64,000 bases of DNA from Triatoma infestans (taxonomy: Eukaryota > Arthropoda > Insecta > Hemiptera > Reduviidae), in NCBI GenBank assembly GCA_011037195.1, contig JAAEAF010010943.1, forward strand, positions 16,535 through 80,534. The letters are read 5' to 3'. The notes below the pieces were generated by a model. That model worked only from the letters and a program-made list of their open reading frames with translations, ran no database searches and was not told where the DNA came from. Below are positions 33,988 to 44,516 of the stretch, one piece after another (position 1 is the stretch's first letter; every line of letters begins with the position of its first letter). The position numbers and the translations under genes are program-made.

Positions 33988-34805
33988 TTTGGTCTTTTAT
34001 CCGTCGTAGCCTTGCATATTTATTTTCTTCCTGACCGGTTTCGGATTTTCATCCATTTTGTCAGAGCAAATTCACCAAGTTCGTGTAGAGAGTTCATTTC
34101 AACGTAATGTTTCTGTAACTTGTTATTTGTTTTGCAGAATATTCCATAACTAAATTTTTAATAGTGTTATAAAGTATGCTCAGTGTCTTATCAAGTTATT
34201 TTTATGGGGGGGGGGGAGATAAGTTATTTCAGGAGTATACTGTACTCATAGGAATAGATAAAGTTTGAAGAAAGGCGATGCAGAGTTTATGGACAGTCAA
34301 AAGGTTGTACAAGTAATACAATAAATGTGAATTACAAGCAGGGTTAATACAAGAAAAGATGTAAGTAAACTGATATGCAAGAAGGTTGGCAGCTAACTTT
34401 TAACTTATCACCCCCCACCTTTAATAAAAATAACTTGATAAGACACTGAGCACACTTTACAACACTATTAAAAATTTAGTTATGGAGTATTCTGCAAAAC
34501 AGTAAACAAGTTTATTATACACTATTTTTCTAATATCTAATCATAACTTACAATAATTACATTTTGCCATTAATTACATACACATAGTAACATAACCTTA
34601 TAACCTCCCGACATAATTATATATAACCAACAAGTGTGAGTAACAAGTAACAGAATTATTACGTTGAAGTGAACTCTCAACAAGAACTTGGTGAATTTGC
34701 TCTGACGGTGGATGAAAATCCGTAACCAGTCAGGAATAAAAGGAATATGCATGCTACGACGGATAAAATACCAGATGTTATCCAGCATTGCGGACCCATC
34801 CACTA
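33988..34805. mobile_element. Foldback insertion, family P1, copy C
   Basis: It is flanked by the 12-bp direct repeat TTGAAGAAAATT (33976-33987, 34806-34817). Outer arms at 33988-34112 and 34635-34800 are inverted copies. A second inverted pair lies inside (34136-34215 against 34425-34500), so the whole 818 bp is a nested hairpin. Each outer arm carries a hammerhead-like core: CTGACAA, GGAT hairpin, GAAACCGGTC on the minus strand near 34033-34064; CTGACGG, GGAT hairpin, GTAACCAGTC on the plus strand at 34702-34731. Confidence 0.85.
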
Positions 34806-34849
34806 TTGAAGAAAATTGGTTAATATTGAGATATTATTAATTGGTTATA

Positions 34850-35340
34850 GACTTTTTATAGACTTATCGAGTTTTTTGGCATTTCACAAAAACTGCTCCA
34901 ACGAATTTCTTCTATAAACTTGGAAAGCATTCTCTGAATAGAAATCATATATATCTGAAACATTTTTGTAGGAAAAAATTAAATTTAAGGTAGTTTTGAA
35001 AAATTTGAAACATTAGATTTCAAATATTTTATTCATTATGGTTGTTTAATTTTTCTACTAGCGCTCTCCTTTGGAATGGAATGTAATCACTTCAAGTACT
35101 ACCTGCCATGGATAGATACGTATCACAATCAGCTCTATAAGGACAATGTGTAAAAAATATCAATTTTATATTGTCATTTGATTGTTTCGCAACTGATTTT
35201 TCGTTTTTGAAATGTGCTGATCTTAGAAATCAAAACACATGAACATACAAATCCAATATCTTAAAGCACCCTTTTCTTACTCAGAAGATCTTAAATTAAT
35301 TAGTTGAATAATCAACTTCAAACGATCACAATAATTTGTT
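34850..35340 (+). repeat. Abundant repeat family, degenerate units
   Basis: The phrases CTGCTCCAACGAATTTCTTC, TGAAACATTTTTGTAGG and TTTAAGGTAGTTTTG are at 34880-35000. The head-like text at 35170-35300 includes ATTTTTCGTTTTTGA and TCAGAAGATCTTAAA. Confidence 0.55.
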
Positions 35341-35949
35341 TTGTAAAAAAAAAAAAATTAGACAATAAATAAATAATTAATTATAATAAAGAATAAATAC
35401 GTGAATCATTAAAGAAACACCGATGGTCCATTATACTTAGCCACAGCATGTTTACAAGAGTAGCGGTACTATTCAAACAATTTTTTTCTGTTTCCTTCCC
35501 TACCTTTAAATTGGATTTAACGCCTTTTAACCATCTTCAATGGTGAAAGAAGTGCATTCAATGGTTAACAATCATATAATGGACACGTTCTCATATAAAG
35601 AACAGAACTGGCCAACCGTGGACATAGTCCAAACAAACGGCTTTTAAGATCTATCTACTACTAGTAAGTCTATTTAACAAACAGGAGCTTGACTATTTTC
35701 TTCAATGTTAGATAATCTAGTTATGAGGGAAGGTTTTTCTCCCGCCTATTTTCCCATATATTTTGAGCAATATATATTTAATATAGTAGGCTTAATGTTT
35801 AATTAATACCATATTTGATAAATTACTTAAAAATTTTTGAAATAATATAATATGGAATTTATATGAATCCGAACAGGTGCTTTGTGAAATTAGCGATTTA
35901 TTACTTACTTGTAGTGTAGAGCAAATTTAATTATTTAATTAGATATTTT
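35341..35949. other. AT-rich sequence, no feature recognised
   Basis: There are no frames, ends or repeats that I can assign. A run of A's at 35346-35357 adjoins the repeat to the left. Confidence 0.5.
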
Positions 35950-36205
35950 GTCGATTCGATACAAGAAATTTTCCTCTCACCCAAATCCCCTACTAGACCA
36001 GCTCTCTCCTGTTAAGCCAATCCATCATCTGAAAGTAATGGCCACGCGATTTACTAGGCGGTGGAGGACTTTAAATGGCGGTGGAGGACGGTAATTTATT
36101 GATTAATTTGGAGAGCCACCAAGTCAGTGATACATGCAAGGGGACAATTGCATCTGCAGTTGTAAATTCCAATAAAACAATAAATAAAAAATGTACTAAC
36201 AAGAT
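35950..36205 (+). mobile_element. LINE 3' fragment, same family as 44930-45715
   Basis: GTGATTTACT-like text, GAGAGCCACC, GGGGACAATTGCATCTGCAG and TTGTAAATTCCAATAAAACA followed by an A-rich end match the 3' end at 45540-45715. Only the untranslated tail is present. The AATAAA just before the end fits a polyadenylated template. Confidence 0.7.
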
Positions 36206-36271
36206 AACTTTTACTAATAACTAAGCCTGACTAGCGCAATTAATTGAAGAATTTTATCCCATCTTTTTTAT

Positions 36272-36495
36272 GAAAGAGATTAGCTGAATGGTAGCGCGCT
36301 GAACTCCTATGCGATGGTCCCGTCTTCGAGTCTAGCAGTACTGTCTTTCTTTACATTTTCACTTCCCAGAAGCTGTTACAGCTCACTTGCTAGTGATGGT
36401 CTATAGCTTTAGCGCGAGAACATGCCCGGAGGTGGCCTGACAATGGCTGCGGGCATATTAGATCTTTTCATGTCGCACTGCATTTATCCCCATAG
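36272..36495 (+). mobile_element. tRNA-derived SINE (copy 4, tail type B)
   Basis: The head has A box TAGCTGAATGGTAGCGCG (36281) and B-box-like TCTTCGAGTCT (36324). The body is divergent. The tail has TTTCATGTCGCACTGC, matching the type B tail of copy 5 and not the type A tail. Confidence 0.8.
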
Positions 36496-36510
36496 AAAAT
36501 TCAATCTAAT

Positions 36511-37010
36511 TCCAACTGTAAGAGATACTATGGCGCCCATTTCCCGAAGTGGACGCTTTAGTACATATAAAATTTACGCACACAAATACCGCCTTATTTT
36601 ATGTTTGCACATGATTGCAATACTTACTCTACTTACAATACTTACTCTAACAGCAGTAAGAGAAAGTATTCCCAGGGAAGCGATGATGGGCACAAGTAGA
36701 ATCTTGAGTTGGGCTGTGAGTCTGCTCTGTATCTGCAATCTTGCAACTTTGTACATGCCAATGGCCAGAATGATTATAATCATTATCAGGAAACAAATAT
36801 CAGTATTCAAGGGGAAGTTCTTCTATTGCTTCTAAAGGGTGAACATTTAATCCCATCTGCCAGAGATACTATGGCGCCCATTTCCCGAAGTGGACATAGT
36901 ATGCTTTAGTACATACAATATGTACGCACACAAATACCGCCTGATTTTATGTTGAGTAGTATTGCACATGATTACAATACTTACTCTAATGGCATTAAGA
37001 GAAAGTAAAA
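36511..37010. repeat. Direct duplication of about 150 bp, spaced 340 bp
   Basis: 36521-36669 and 36862-37006 both read AGAGATACTATGGCGCCCAT, CCGAAGTGGAC, ACGCACACAAATACCGCCT and end at a TTACTCTAA...AAGAGAAAGT palindrome-like phrase. The end phrase is the terminal motif of the abundant repeat family. Confidence 0.8.
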
Positions 37011-37189
37011 AAAAAAAAATCAATAATATAAGAAAAAAATACAATGATATTGACAAATTTTTTTCCCACTTGGAATTTATGCACAAAATTGGTAGAAACA
37101 AAAGTACAATGGTTTTCTGCACATATTACAATGGTATTCTACGTCTTGGAGACGGTGCTTTCATCAAACTCCAAAACTGAAATCTAACA

Positions 37190-37870
37190 TAATAGAATTT
37201 CTAGTAAAAAAGGTTTCCTATAAATGTGAGTTATATCTGTGCTTATTAGCATTCTAAATTTACAGAAAATCGTTAGAGCTACTTCCGTTAAATTAAAAAA
37301 AAAAAAAAAAAAACTCCAAAACCTATTCGGAAAAATAGCACTTCCGATTAATAGATTTTCTTCAAATACTGGAATTCTAGCAATGTTTGATAAGGTATAC
37401 TGATATTGTGGAGGTGACAGAAAATACATTTACTCTAGTGATACTTATGAGAAAATGTATAACGCTACTGTTAAACTAGAAAAAAAATCAATTATCCTTA
37501 GGAAATATTTCAAATAAAATTGATACGTATATATATATGTAGATAATGTACAAAGTTCAAAGAAAATCATTGGAGACGTTCCGAAAAATCGCAAAAATCT
37601 GAAAGAAAATGAAAATGCGCTTTTCGCTTGATAGATTTTGCCCGAAATCTTCGTTTCAAAAATGCGGTGGAAGTATTAAATTTGAGCTTCCTGGAATTTT
37701 TCTTTTTTGAGATATTTTGTACACAAAAACACCCACGCACGCACACACACAGCATAGACAAATCGCTGAAACCAACTTTTCCTTCTTAGAAGACTTCAAA
37801 ACATGTATTTCCGGGTAAAAACTCAATTTCGCAAATGTGGCACGATCTCAATACTTACTCGTACTTACTA
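37190..37870. repeat. Abundant repeat family, degenerate copies
   Basis: Unit phrases occur at 37260-37390 (AAAATCGTTAGAGC, GCACTTCCGATTAATAGATT) and 37500-37650. A head block at 37640-37870 has TCTTCGTTTCAAAAATGCGG, a CACACACAC tract and TATTTCCGGGTAAAAACTC, closing in ACTTACTAGAAATAAGAGAAAG. Confidence 0.6.
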
Positions 37871-37894
37871 GAAATAAGAGAAAGCAAAAATAAA

Positions 37895-38030
37895 GAAATC
37901 AGAGATATTTTCCGTGATAGCTTGCTTCTTTTGGTGGTCATCGACCGGTTTTGGGCGTTCGCCCATCATCAGGATATTTTTGTCAAAACAGTGTGATAAC
38001 ATAGATTTGCACAGAGCAAATTCAGTGTTC
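37895..38030 (-). mobile_element. Hammerhead-like family P2, single-arm copy
   Basis: This is one arm of the foldback at 60522: ATCAGAGATATTTTCCGTG, TGGTGGTCATCGACCGG, then the core, then TTGCACAGAGCAAATTCAGT. The core is on the minus strand: CTGATGA (37966-37972), a GGGCG/CGCCC hairpin, AAAACCGGTC with the first G of GAAA changed to A. It runs into a (TA)n tract. Confidence 0.75.
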
Positions 38031-38075
38031 TATATTTATATATATATATATATATAATCTATTGACTGATATATA

Positions 38076-38910
38076 CAGAGTGTCCCAAGGTATATGGATA
38101 ACGACTAGAAAAAAACTAAAAAATACGTGTCCCCCGTAGTTTTTTGTTAGAAAACCAAATTTAATTTGCAAATTTGTTTTGGTGCTTCCAGAAGCGAGAT
38201 ACACGCACCAACTTCATTTTTTCAAATGGGGAGGTGTGGTTTTTATTTAAGAAATAGATTCCTCTATTTTTTGTAAGAAAAATTTACTTGAACGGTTTTT
38301 TTCTTTGAGCGATATTTTACAAGTTATGAATGAAAACATGATTCCTATAAGAAATTTCAAAATGATATTATAACGGTTTTTTGATTGAATAAGAAGAAAA
38401 GTACTATTTTATTATAAATTTCACTGCTCATTAATTACAGATCTTGCTCGACCATTAGAGATGTATTTCTTTGGTCGTAAGGTACAATTGGCAGGAAAAA
38501 GCATGTGTATGCATCTCTAATGGTGGAGGCCAGTTCGAGCAAAATCTGTAATTAATGAGGTGTAAAATTTATAATAAAATAGTACTTTTCTTCTTATTCA
38601 ATCAAAAAAACCGTTATAATATCATTTTGAAAGTTTCAATAGGAATCATGTTTTCATTCATAACTTGTAAAATATCGCTCAAAGAAAGTAAAAAACCGTA
38701 GGAATCTATTTCTTAAATAAAAACCACACCTCCCCATTTGAAAAAGTGAAGTTGGTGCCAGTATCTCGTTTCTGGAAGCACCAAAACAAATTTGCAAATT
38801 AAATTTGGATTTCTAACAAAAAACTACGGGTACACGTATTTTTTAGTTTTATTTCTAGCTATGTTAGTTTCCGAGAAAAAGTCGTTATCCATATATCTTG
38901 GGACTCCCTG
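38076..38910. mobile_element. Foldback MITE, nearly palindromic over its whole length
   Basis: The ends CAGAGTGTCCCAAGGTATAT and its near-complement ATATCTTGGGACTCCCTG are flanked by TA (38074-38075, 38911-38912). Arms of about 380 bp mirror each other, with a spacer of about 60 bp near 38470-38505. No coding frame. The end style and long arms resemble the element at 585-2004, suggesting Tc1/mariner-type mobilisation. Confidence 0.88.
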
Positions 38911-38913
<3 letters not shown>

Positions 38914-38954
<41 letters not shown>

Positions 38955-38999
38955 GTGGTGTGTGTGTGTGTGTGTGTGTGGTGTGTATGTGTGTGTATT
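38914..38999. repeat. Compound (TA)n-(GT)n microsatellite
   Basis: (TA)n runs over 38918-38952, followed by (GT)n to about 38999. The frames read across it on both strands (repeated Tyr-Ile or Thr-His) are artefacts. Confidence 0.95.
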
Positions 39000-39800
39000 T
39001 GTGTGTATGCACAAAATATTTCAAAAACGAAAAGTCGGAGGAAGCTTAAACATATATTCCTTCCAGCTACCAGCATCCTATCTGACACAATGTTTTTAGG
39101 CAAAAAAATCCACCCACCAGAAGTGCGACTTAACAAAATGAATATTTACGATTTTAAAGCGATTCAGGATATTTTCATTCATAACTTTTTCGAAAACGGC
39201 TCCAACGATTTTCTTTATACTTCGTATACTATTTACAAAGTTTATTGAATTTTAAGTAATTGAATTTTTTGTGGGGTTCTATTGGGGAACAGTAAAAAAA
39301 AAGTTTCCCTCCAAAGTACTTAATTTATTTCAATATATTTTATATATTCTGCCACTTATATAGTATTTAATGTACACTAGAGACATTGCTAGAATTCCAA
39401 ATTGGATGAAAAACGGCTAGCCGCAAGTGCAACATTGCAGAATACGTTTTTTGGCAGTTTTTTTTTTTAATTATTTCGAATATGACTGTAACGGTTTCCT
39501 TTGAACTTGTAATGCTCGCTGCGCAGAAAAAGTTGATTTATCAGATAGTTTTCTGGAATTAGTGGCGTTAAATTTCAAATATATGGGGTTGTTAGTGTTG
39601 TTATTAACGCGCTCTTTACTTCCTTACTTCCCTGCTTGGGTTAATGTTGGTACTTGTCAACCATACTTATGTTAGGGTAAAGAGTATAATTTGTCGTTAA
39701 AAGAAAATTCGTCATAATATATATATATATATATATACTATATTTCGCAAATGTTAGAGAAAGTTGTTTGAGTGTTTCACAAAAAATTTGTTTCAACTTG
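39000..39800 (+). repeat. Abundant repeat family copy
   Basis: The order matches the complete copies: ACAAAATATTTCAAAAACGA, AGAAGTGCGACTT, TTTCGAAAACGGCTCCAACG, ACTTCGTATACTATTTACAA, a G-rich stretch, AATTCCAAATTGGATG, then the tail GTTAGAGAAAGTTGTTTGAG and TGTTTCAC at 39750-39780. Confidence 0.7.
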
Positions 39801-40041
39801 AACCAAACATCAAATTTAATTAATACTCCATAATGTCACGATAGAAATTAGAAAAAAAAATTAAATACATTTCATTCTAAAAACAATCGGATGTATCATA
39901 CAAAACAATATCTTTCACTCAGTTGAAATAATGATAAAAAAAAAAAACTCTTGTGTTCAAGGTTAAAACATTCAAAAATACATAATGATAGGGCACAAGT
40001 GGTGCTTGTTATTTTTGAAATCGTAAAAATAAATTTTCATT

Positions 40042-40082
<41 letters not shown>

Positions 40083-40520
40083 TTCTTTTTAGTATTTTTT
40101 ATAATTTTTTTATTATTTCTAGTTTATTATGGAGAACCTTTTGTTCATTTATGTTTACTAAGATAATATGTCATATTTTATGTACATAAATTCCTCAATA
40201 TAATGCTCATATATTCATTTAAATATATTTTTTTTTTCTCGCGTGTTTCTGGAATAGAACAATATCAGCTTTTCTAAAGATATATTATTTGTACTTGTAT
40301 AATTTACATAATTATAATTGGCATGTATATGGAAGCAAGAATTTTTAGTAAACCTAATTGATTTCCATAAAATCTATCACTCGGAAAATAAGTTTTCAAA
40401 GAAAAGTAATAGGTCAATATGTAATATATACATTGTGTGTGTGTGTGTTTGTACTTTGTATACCCAAATGGAAAGTAACTCCCTCGTACCTTTAACGAGT
40501 AAATAATAAACAAAAAAAAA
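39801..40520. other. AT-rich sequence with a (CT)n tract
   Basis: (CT)n runs over 40042-40078. A short (GT)n is at 40433-40448. No gene or element was recognised. Confidence 0.6.
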
Positions 40521-40611
40521 AACCCTACTTTTTCGATCCGCCAATAAGAATTAAATGTGTTGCCAAAATATCCGCGTTCGAAAAAAAATTGGCGGATCGA
40601 AAATACGGGTT
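40521..40611. repeat. Short inverted repeat, hairpin of about 90 nt
   Basis: AACCCTACTTTTTCGATCCG with CCAAT (40521-40545) pairs with ATTGGCGGATCGAAAAT and ACGGGTT (40588-40611), with few mismatches. The loop is about 42 nt. It may be a minimal MITE; the fold size also resembles a small-RNA precursor. Confidence 0.75.
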
Positions 40612-40689
40612 TTATAAGATGGATCCATATAATAATAAGGAAATGGACACTTTAGTGGCAAGTCCTAACTTCATGCTTCACAAAAAAAC

Positions 40690-40719
40690 GCATCAAAAAT
40701 GAACTTTCTCTGAGAAATG

Positions 40720-40750
<31 letters not shown>

Positions 40751-40930
40751 AAGTTGTAGCTCTTTATATGTGCAGTTCACGTATCAAGGTTTAAAGCAAA
40801 TCTTTGCGGCACTTTGCGAGAAAAAAATATTGCAAAAACTAAAAATTCGTATTAAAACTCGTATTGCGGCCACTCGAGTTGGGATGACACAATCAACCTG
40901 TGAGGCGACTTACATACACAACATCTTTGC
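40690..40930. repeat. Abundant repeat unit beside a T-run
   Basis: A T-run at 40722-40744 precedes GTTGTAGCTCTTTATATG and GTTTAAAGCAAATCTTTGCG, the unit phrases in complement-like order. The text after 40870 is unassigned. Confidence 0.5.
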
Positions 40931-40969
40931 CGAGCAACACAGGGTGGAGCCCTAGGTTTTCTTAAATCT

Positions 40970-41292
40970 CTCCACACATCCCCCCTTATATCGTCTTATC
41001 TATTGGATGAGGAGGAGTGTGGATTTATTGGCTGTGCCATCCCTTAGATTGTAGATTGTTCTAAGGGATTGTCGCACTGCGACCTGAAAGATTTATTGTG
41101 CCCCCCGGAGCCTTCTCAGTGCACTGCCGGCTTCCAAGCAGTGTTCTCTAGCTGCAGACGACTCTAGCTCATCATTGACCAGTGAGTTGTAGTGGCTCCT
41201 AGGAAGAGAAAATCTAAGAGCAGCATGCTGGATTCGAACCCGGCACCTTCGCGTTGCTATCCAGCGCGCTACCACTGAGCTAATCCCTTCCT
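40970..41292 (-). mobile_element. tRNA-derived SINE (copy 5, tail type B, most complete)
   Basis: On the minus strand: GGAAGGGATTAGCTCAGTGG (A box), CGCTGGATAGC, GGGTTCGAATCCAGC (B box), then CCTAGGAGCCACTACAACTC, GGCAGTGCACTGAGAAGGCT, GGGGGGCACAATAAATCTTT, GTCGCAGTGCGACAATCCCT and an imperfect palindrome AGATTGTAGATTGTTCT. The head is close to a functional tRNA in layout, but the body shows it is a SINE. Confidence 0.9.
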
Positions 41293-41557
41293 TCTACCTT
41301 GGCTTACGCCAATTAACTAGAGACGGAAAAACATGTAGTTTAAGTGTAGTGTGTGCTGTTCTGTATTGTGATAGTTTAAGTGCTTGGAATACCGAGCTGT
41401 GGTAACCCACTGCGGGCAGTGCCACCCCTTATTTACTGATATTATTGCAGATATAAAAAATGTGCACAAAGGTCTATCTTTTAAGCTATAATTATATAAA
41501 TAAATTATCTATAAGTCACCTTTTTTAGTGGAAGAAGACAAAGAGTCTTAATTTATC

Positions 41558-41706
41558 AGAGACATTTTCCGTGATAACCTGCTTCATTTTGTGGTCATCG
41601 GGGTTAGTCAGTTACCGGGGTTCGCCCATCTTCAGGATGCGTTTGTCAGACAGTGTGACAACACAGACTTGCACAGAGTAAATTCAGTTTACGCACTCTG
41701 AATTCA
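41558..41706 (-). mobile_element. Hammerhead-like family P2, short insertion with 14-bp duplication
   Basis: The direct repeat AGTCTTAATTTATC lies at 41544-41557 and 41707-41720. The 149 bp between are one P2 arm: AGAGACATTTTCCGTG, TTGTGGTCATCGGGG, TTCGCCCATCTTCAGGATGC, GACTTGCACAGAGTAAATTC. The CTGAAGA segment is intact on the minus strand, but the helix III side is rearranged, so the ribozyme core is lost. Confidence 0.8.
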
Positions 41707-41759
41707 AGTCTTAATTTATCTCTTAGATTCAATACAACGAAGTTTATAGACATTGTTGA

Positions 41760-42413
41760 AAACACAGGAGGGGTTATTTGCTTTATACGTGGTTTGGATA
41801 TGCAATACTTTGAGTAAATTTTCCTGCAACCACTTTTCCCCCCATCCCTTTTGACCGCTTTTCACCAAAACCTTATTTTGGATGGGTTACCTAGCAAAAA
41901 TCTTCGATTTTCCGTTTTTACGTTTTCTCTCTCACTTCTGGACTCCTGGATCGTGTCAAATTTTTGGAATTTAGTTTCCACCGAAAATACCAGTCTTTAA
42001 GGTTTTCCAACTCCCTGAGTAGGGAAAAAAATGATTTTTTCCGAATGATCTCTGCGTGCGTATATGTGTATGTGTTATTGAAGGAAAATATGAAAAAAAA
42101 TTGTTTCCGTTAAAATTCAGCAATCATTTTCTTTAAATTTCGTATAGAACAAAACGGCCACAATGATTTTGTTTAAACTTAGAATGCTAACTGCATACAT
42201 ATAAGTCTTCATTTTGATTTGAAACATATTTATTTCATCAGAGACATTTTCCAGTTCTACGGAACCAACCATCAAAACAAATATTTATTTTTAGGTTGTT
42301 TTGTGACATTATATTTCTAGTGTTAAAATTTGAGTTTGTGGAACGTTTTGCCAGAGCCATCTGGATTATAGTTTAATTTAATTTCTACCTGCCATCTTGT
42401 TAACCAATATATA
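41760..42413 (+). repeat. Degenerate abundant repeat with a P2 end fragment
   Basis: Head-like text is at 41890-42060 (TTTCCACCGAAAATACC, TCTTTAAGGTTTTCC) and unit phrases at 42120-42210 (AACGGCCACAATGATTTTG, ACATATAAGTCTTC). CATCAGAGACATTTTCC at 42236 is a P2 end fragment. Confidence 0.5.
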
Positions 42414-43306
42414 CGAGGTGTGTAAATTAAGTAATGAGACTGATTTTCTAGTGTTCGATCTGGCAACACTGGAGACGCGGCGCATGTAAACATCTGATAC
42501 ACGTCCAGTGCAAATTTGAAAATGCTAGAGTTGTTGCACTGTCCGTAGTGACTTTTTTTGTGAGCAAGGTTTTTTCAGTGCGTTTTAAAAATGAGTGACA
42601 TCAATTACGAGCAACGTTGTGCTATCAGGTTTTGCTTCAGACTTGGGCACAGTGCAACGGAAACGTTTGAAAAACTGTGCCAGGCCTATGGAGACAATGT
42701 TTTGTCGAGAGCACAGGTTTTTAGGTGGTTTAAGTCGTTTGCAGAAGGAAGGGAATCAATTGAAGACGAGCCTCGCAGCGGAAGGCCTTCATCTTCAAGA
42801 ACCGACGAAAATATTGCCAGAATTCGCGATCTCGTGCGTTCAGATCGTCGTTCGACAGTCCGAATGATCGGCGAAGAGTTGAATTTGACTCACAAACCGT
42901 TCATCAAATTTTGACTAATGAATTGGGGATAAGAAAAATTTGTGCAAAAATGGTTCCGAAAAATTAATGAGTATTTGGCCAGTAATAACATTCCTGTGGC
43001 TCCTCAGCCTCCTTATTCACCCGACTTGAGTCCATGTGACTTTTTTTTGTTCCCCAAATTGAAAAATCACCTCAAGGGACGTCATTTTGGAACATTGGAG
43101 AATATTCAAACAGCCGTAACCGACCAACTGAAGTCTATTCCAGTATCCGAGTTCCAGCACTGCTATGACGAATGGAAGAATCGTCTTCAGCGTTGTGTGG
43201 CTTCCCAAGGTAGTTACTTTGAAGGGGACAATGTTGTATTGTAATTTTATTTGAATAAAAAAAAAAAGATAAAGAATCAGTCTCATTACTTAATTTACAC
43301 ACCTCG
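42414..43306 (+). mobile_element. mariner element, internally deleted (copy 2)
   Basis: It has the same termini as 7417-8332, with TA at 42412-42413 and 43307-43308. Length is 893 bp. It shares the same internal deletion as copy 1. Differences include a 14-bp loss in the leader (after 42486) and a few substitutions, so identity is very high. Confidence 0.95.
42591..43244 (+). pseudogene. mariner transposase, catalytic core deleted (copy 2)
   Basis: The N-terminal helix-turn-helix region is as in copy 1 up to [13 protein letters not shown], where a one-base loss (CACAAACC for CACACAACC) shifts the frame to a stop at 42912. The C-terminal part is open in another frame from 42942: [52 protein letters not shown]. 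The deletion joint (near 42960) lies at the same place as in copy 1, between the MVPKN and YLASNN segments. Confidence 0.88.
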
Positions 43307-43309
43307 TAT

Positions 43310-44360
43310 ATACCCCACCATTTCTACTCTTAAGTTAAGACTAGTCCTTAACTAAGTCAATTTCTATAAATAATTTTTTTTTTCGGATTCCGGGTTTCTC
43401 AAAACGTAAATTTTCCAATGACATAACGCAACATGGAAAATTTGAAACGATCGCAATTCTGAACTCTTACAGTAGTAAGTTGTGAATAGTGCGTGTGTGT
43501 GTGTGTATTGGTCAGAAAAGACTCAAAAATCTGGCGTGAGAAACTCATACAACTTTCTGTTAGTGCCGTTAATACAATAAAGTAATAAAAATTGACAAAT
43601 AGCTGTTTCTCATAATTATGTCTCTGGCTCAGTGTTAACGGGCAGCGAAATATTATTTATATTAACGAAGTAAATTTAGTTAAAAAAAAAAACAAATTCC
43701 CGAAGAACTTACAGAGAAATGGTAAATAACCATAGTGTTTCAATGGCCGTACAGAAAACGGTAAATACCATTTATAGAGAGGCACGAGTGGGCTGGGTAT
43801 AATGGAGGATTACATATGAACTACACAGATGTTCCATTGACAAAGTAAGAGTTGCCAGCCAAGTGCGAGTCAGCAGTAATATAAATATAAAATATGGAAA
43901 AGAAGCAGAGATTATCAATATATTGACAGTGGCATGTAATACGCATGTTGTGGAAAAATCTGGAACATATCTCGCTCTGATGTCCTTTATACAATCCAAT
44001 TAGAGATCATTACTTTGCCACCCACATCCATTAAACTTAAGTGATAATATTAAGAATATATAATTATTGCTGATTCTCTGGTTAAATTAAATAAATTATA
44101 TTATTTCGTTACAGAAATAGCTCTCAAACTTAGATCATTTGAGATTAATGAATAATACTAGCAATTCTTTCTTTTATAAATATAAAATCTAGATTTATTG
44201 TCAACTTTATGTTTATTTATTTTCTTTTTATATATTCCTCATTTATCTGATTGATAAGTATATATGTACGAGGGTCATTCAATAAGTAACGAGACAAAAT
44301 CGCCATAAGTAACGAGATCAAAGGCGATTTATTTAAACAATACAAAACTTTGGCTAATTT
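43310..44360. other. AT-rich sequence; lone mariner-type end
   Basis: 43500-43560 has a repeat-tail phrase (AATCTGGCGTGAGAAACTCA). 43700-44000 is unassigned. At 44270-44320, ACGAGGGTCATTCAATAAGT with a repeated AAGTAACGAGA looks like one end of another mariner family, without its partner or a transposase. Confidence 0.45.
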
Positions 44361-44516
44361 CCAAGGAGCCTCTACAACTCACCGTCCGGTGATGGGCAGG
44401 GTTATCTAGAGAACACTGCTTGGAGGCCGGCAATGCACTGAGAAGGCTTCGGGGGGCACAATAGATATTTTGGGTCGCAGTGCGATAATTCCTTACAACA
44501 ATCTATAATCTTCATA
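44361..44516 (+). mobile_element. tRNA-derived SINE (copy 6, head missing, tail type B)
   Basis: It begins in the body at AAGGAGCCTCTACAACTCAC, continues GGTGATGGGCAGGGTTATCT, GCAATGCACTGAGAAGGCTT, GGGGGGCACAATAGATATTT and GGTCGCAGTGCGATAATTCC. The promoter-bearing head is absent. Confidence 0.85.

Noticed and set aside
38792..39248. Frames across the (TA)n-(GT)n tract
   Set aside because: Same artefact of simple repeats.
11470..41292. tRNA genes at the A/B-box segments
   Set aside because: Each is followed by the same non-tRNA body and tail and lacks proper acceptor-stem pairing, so they are SINE heads.
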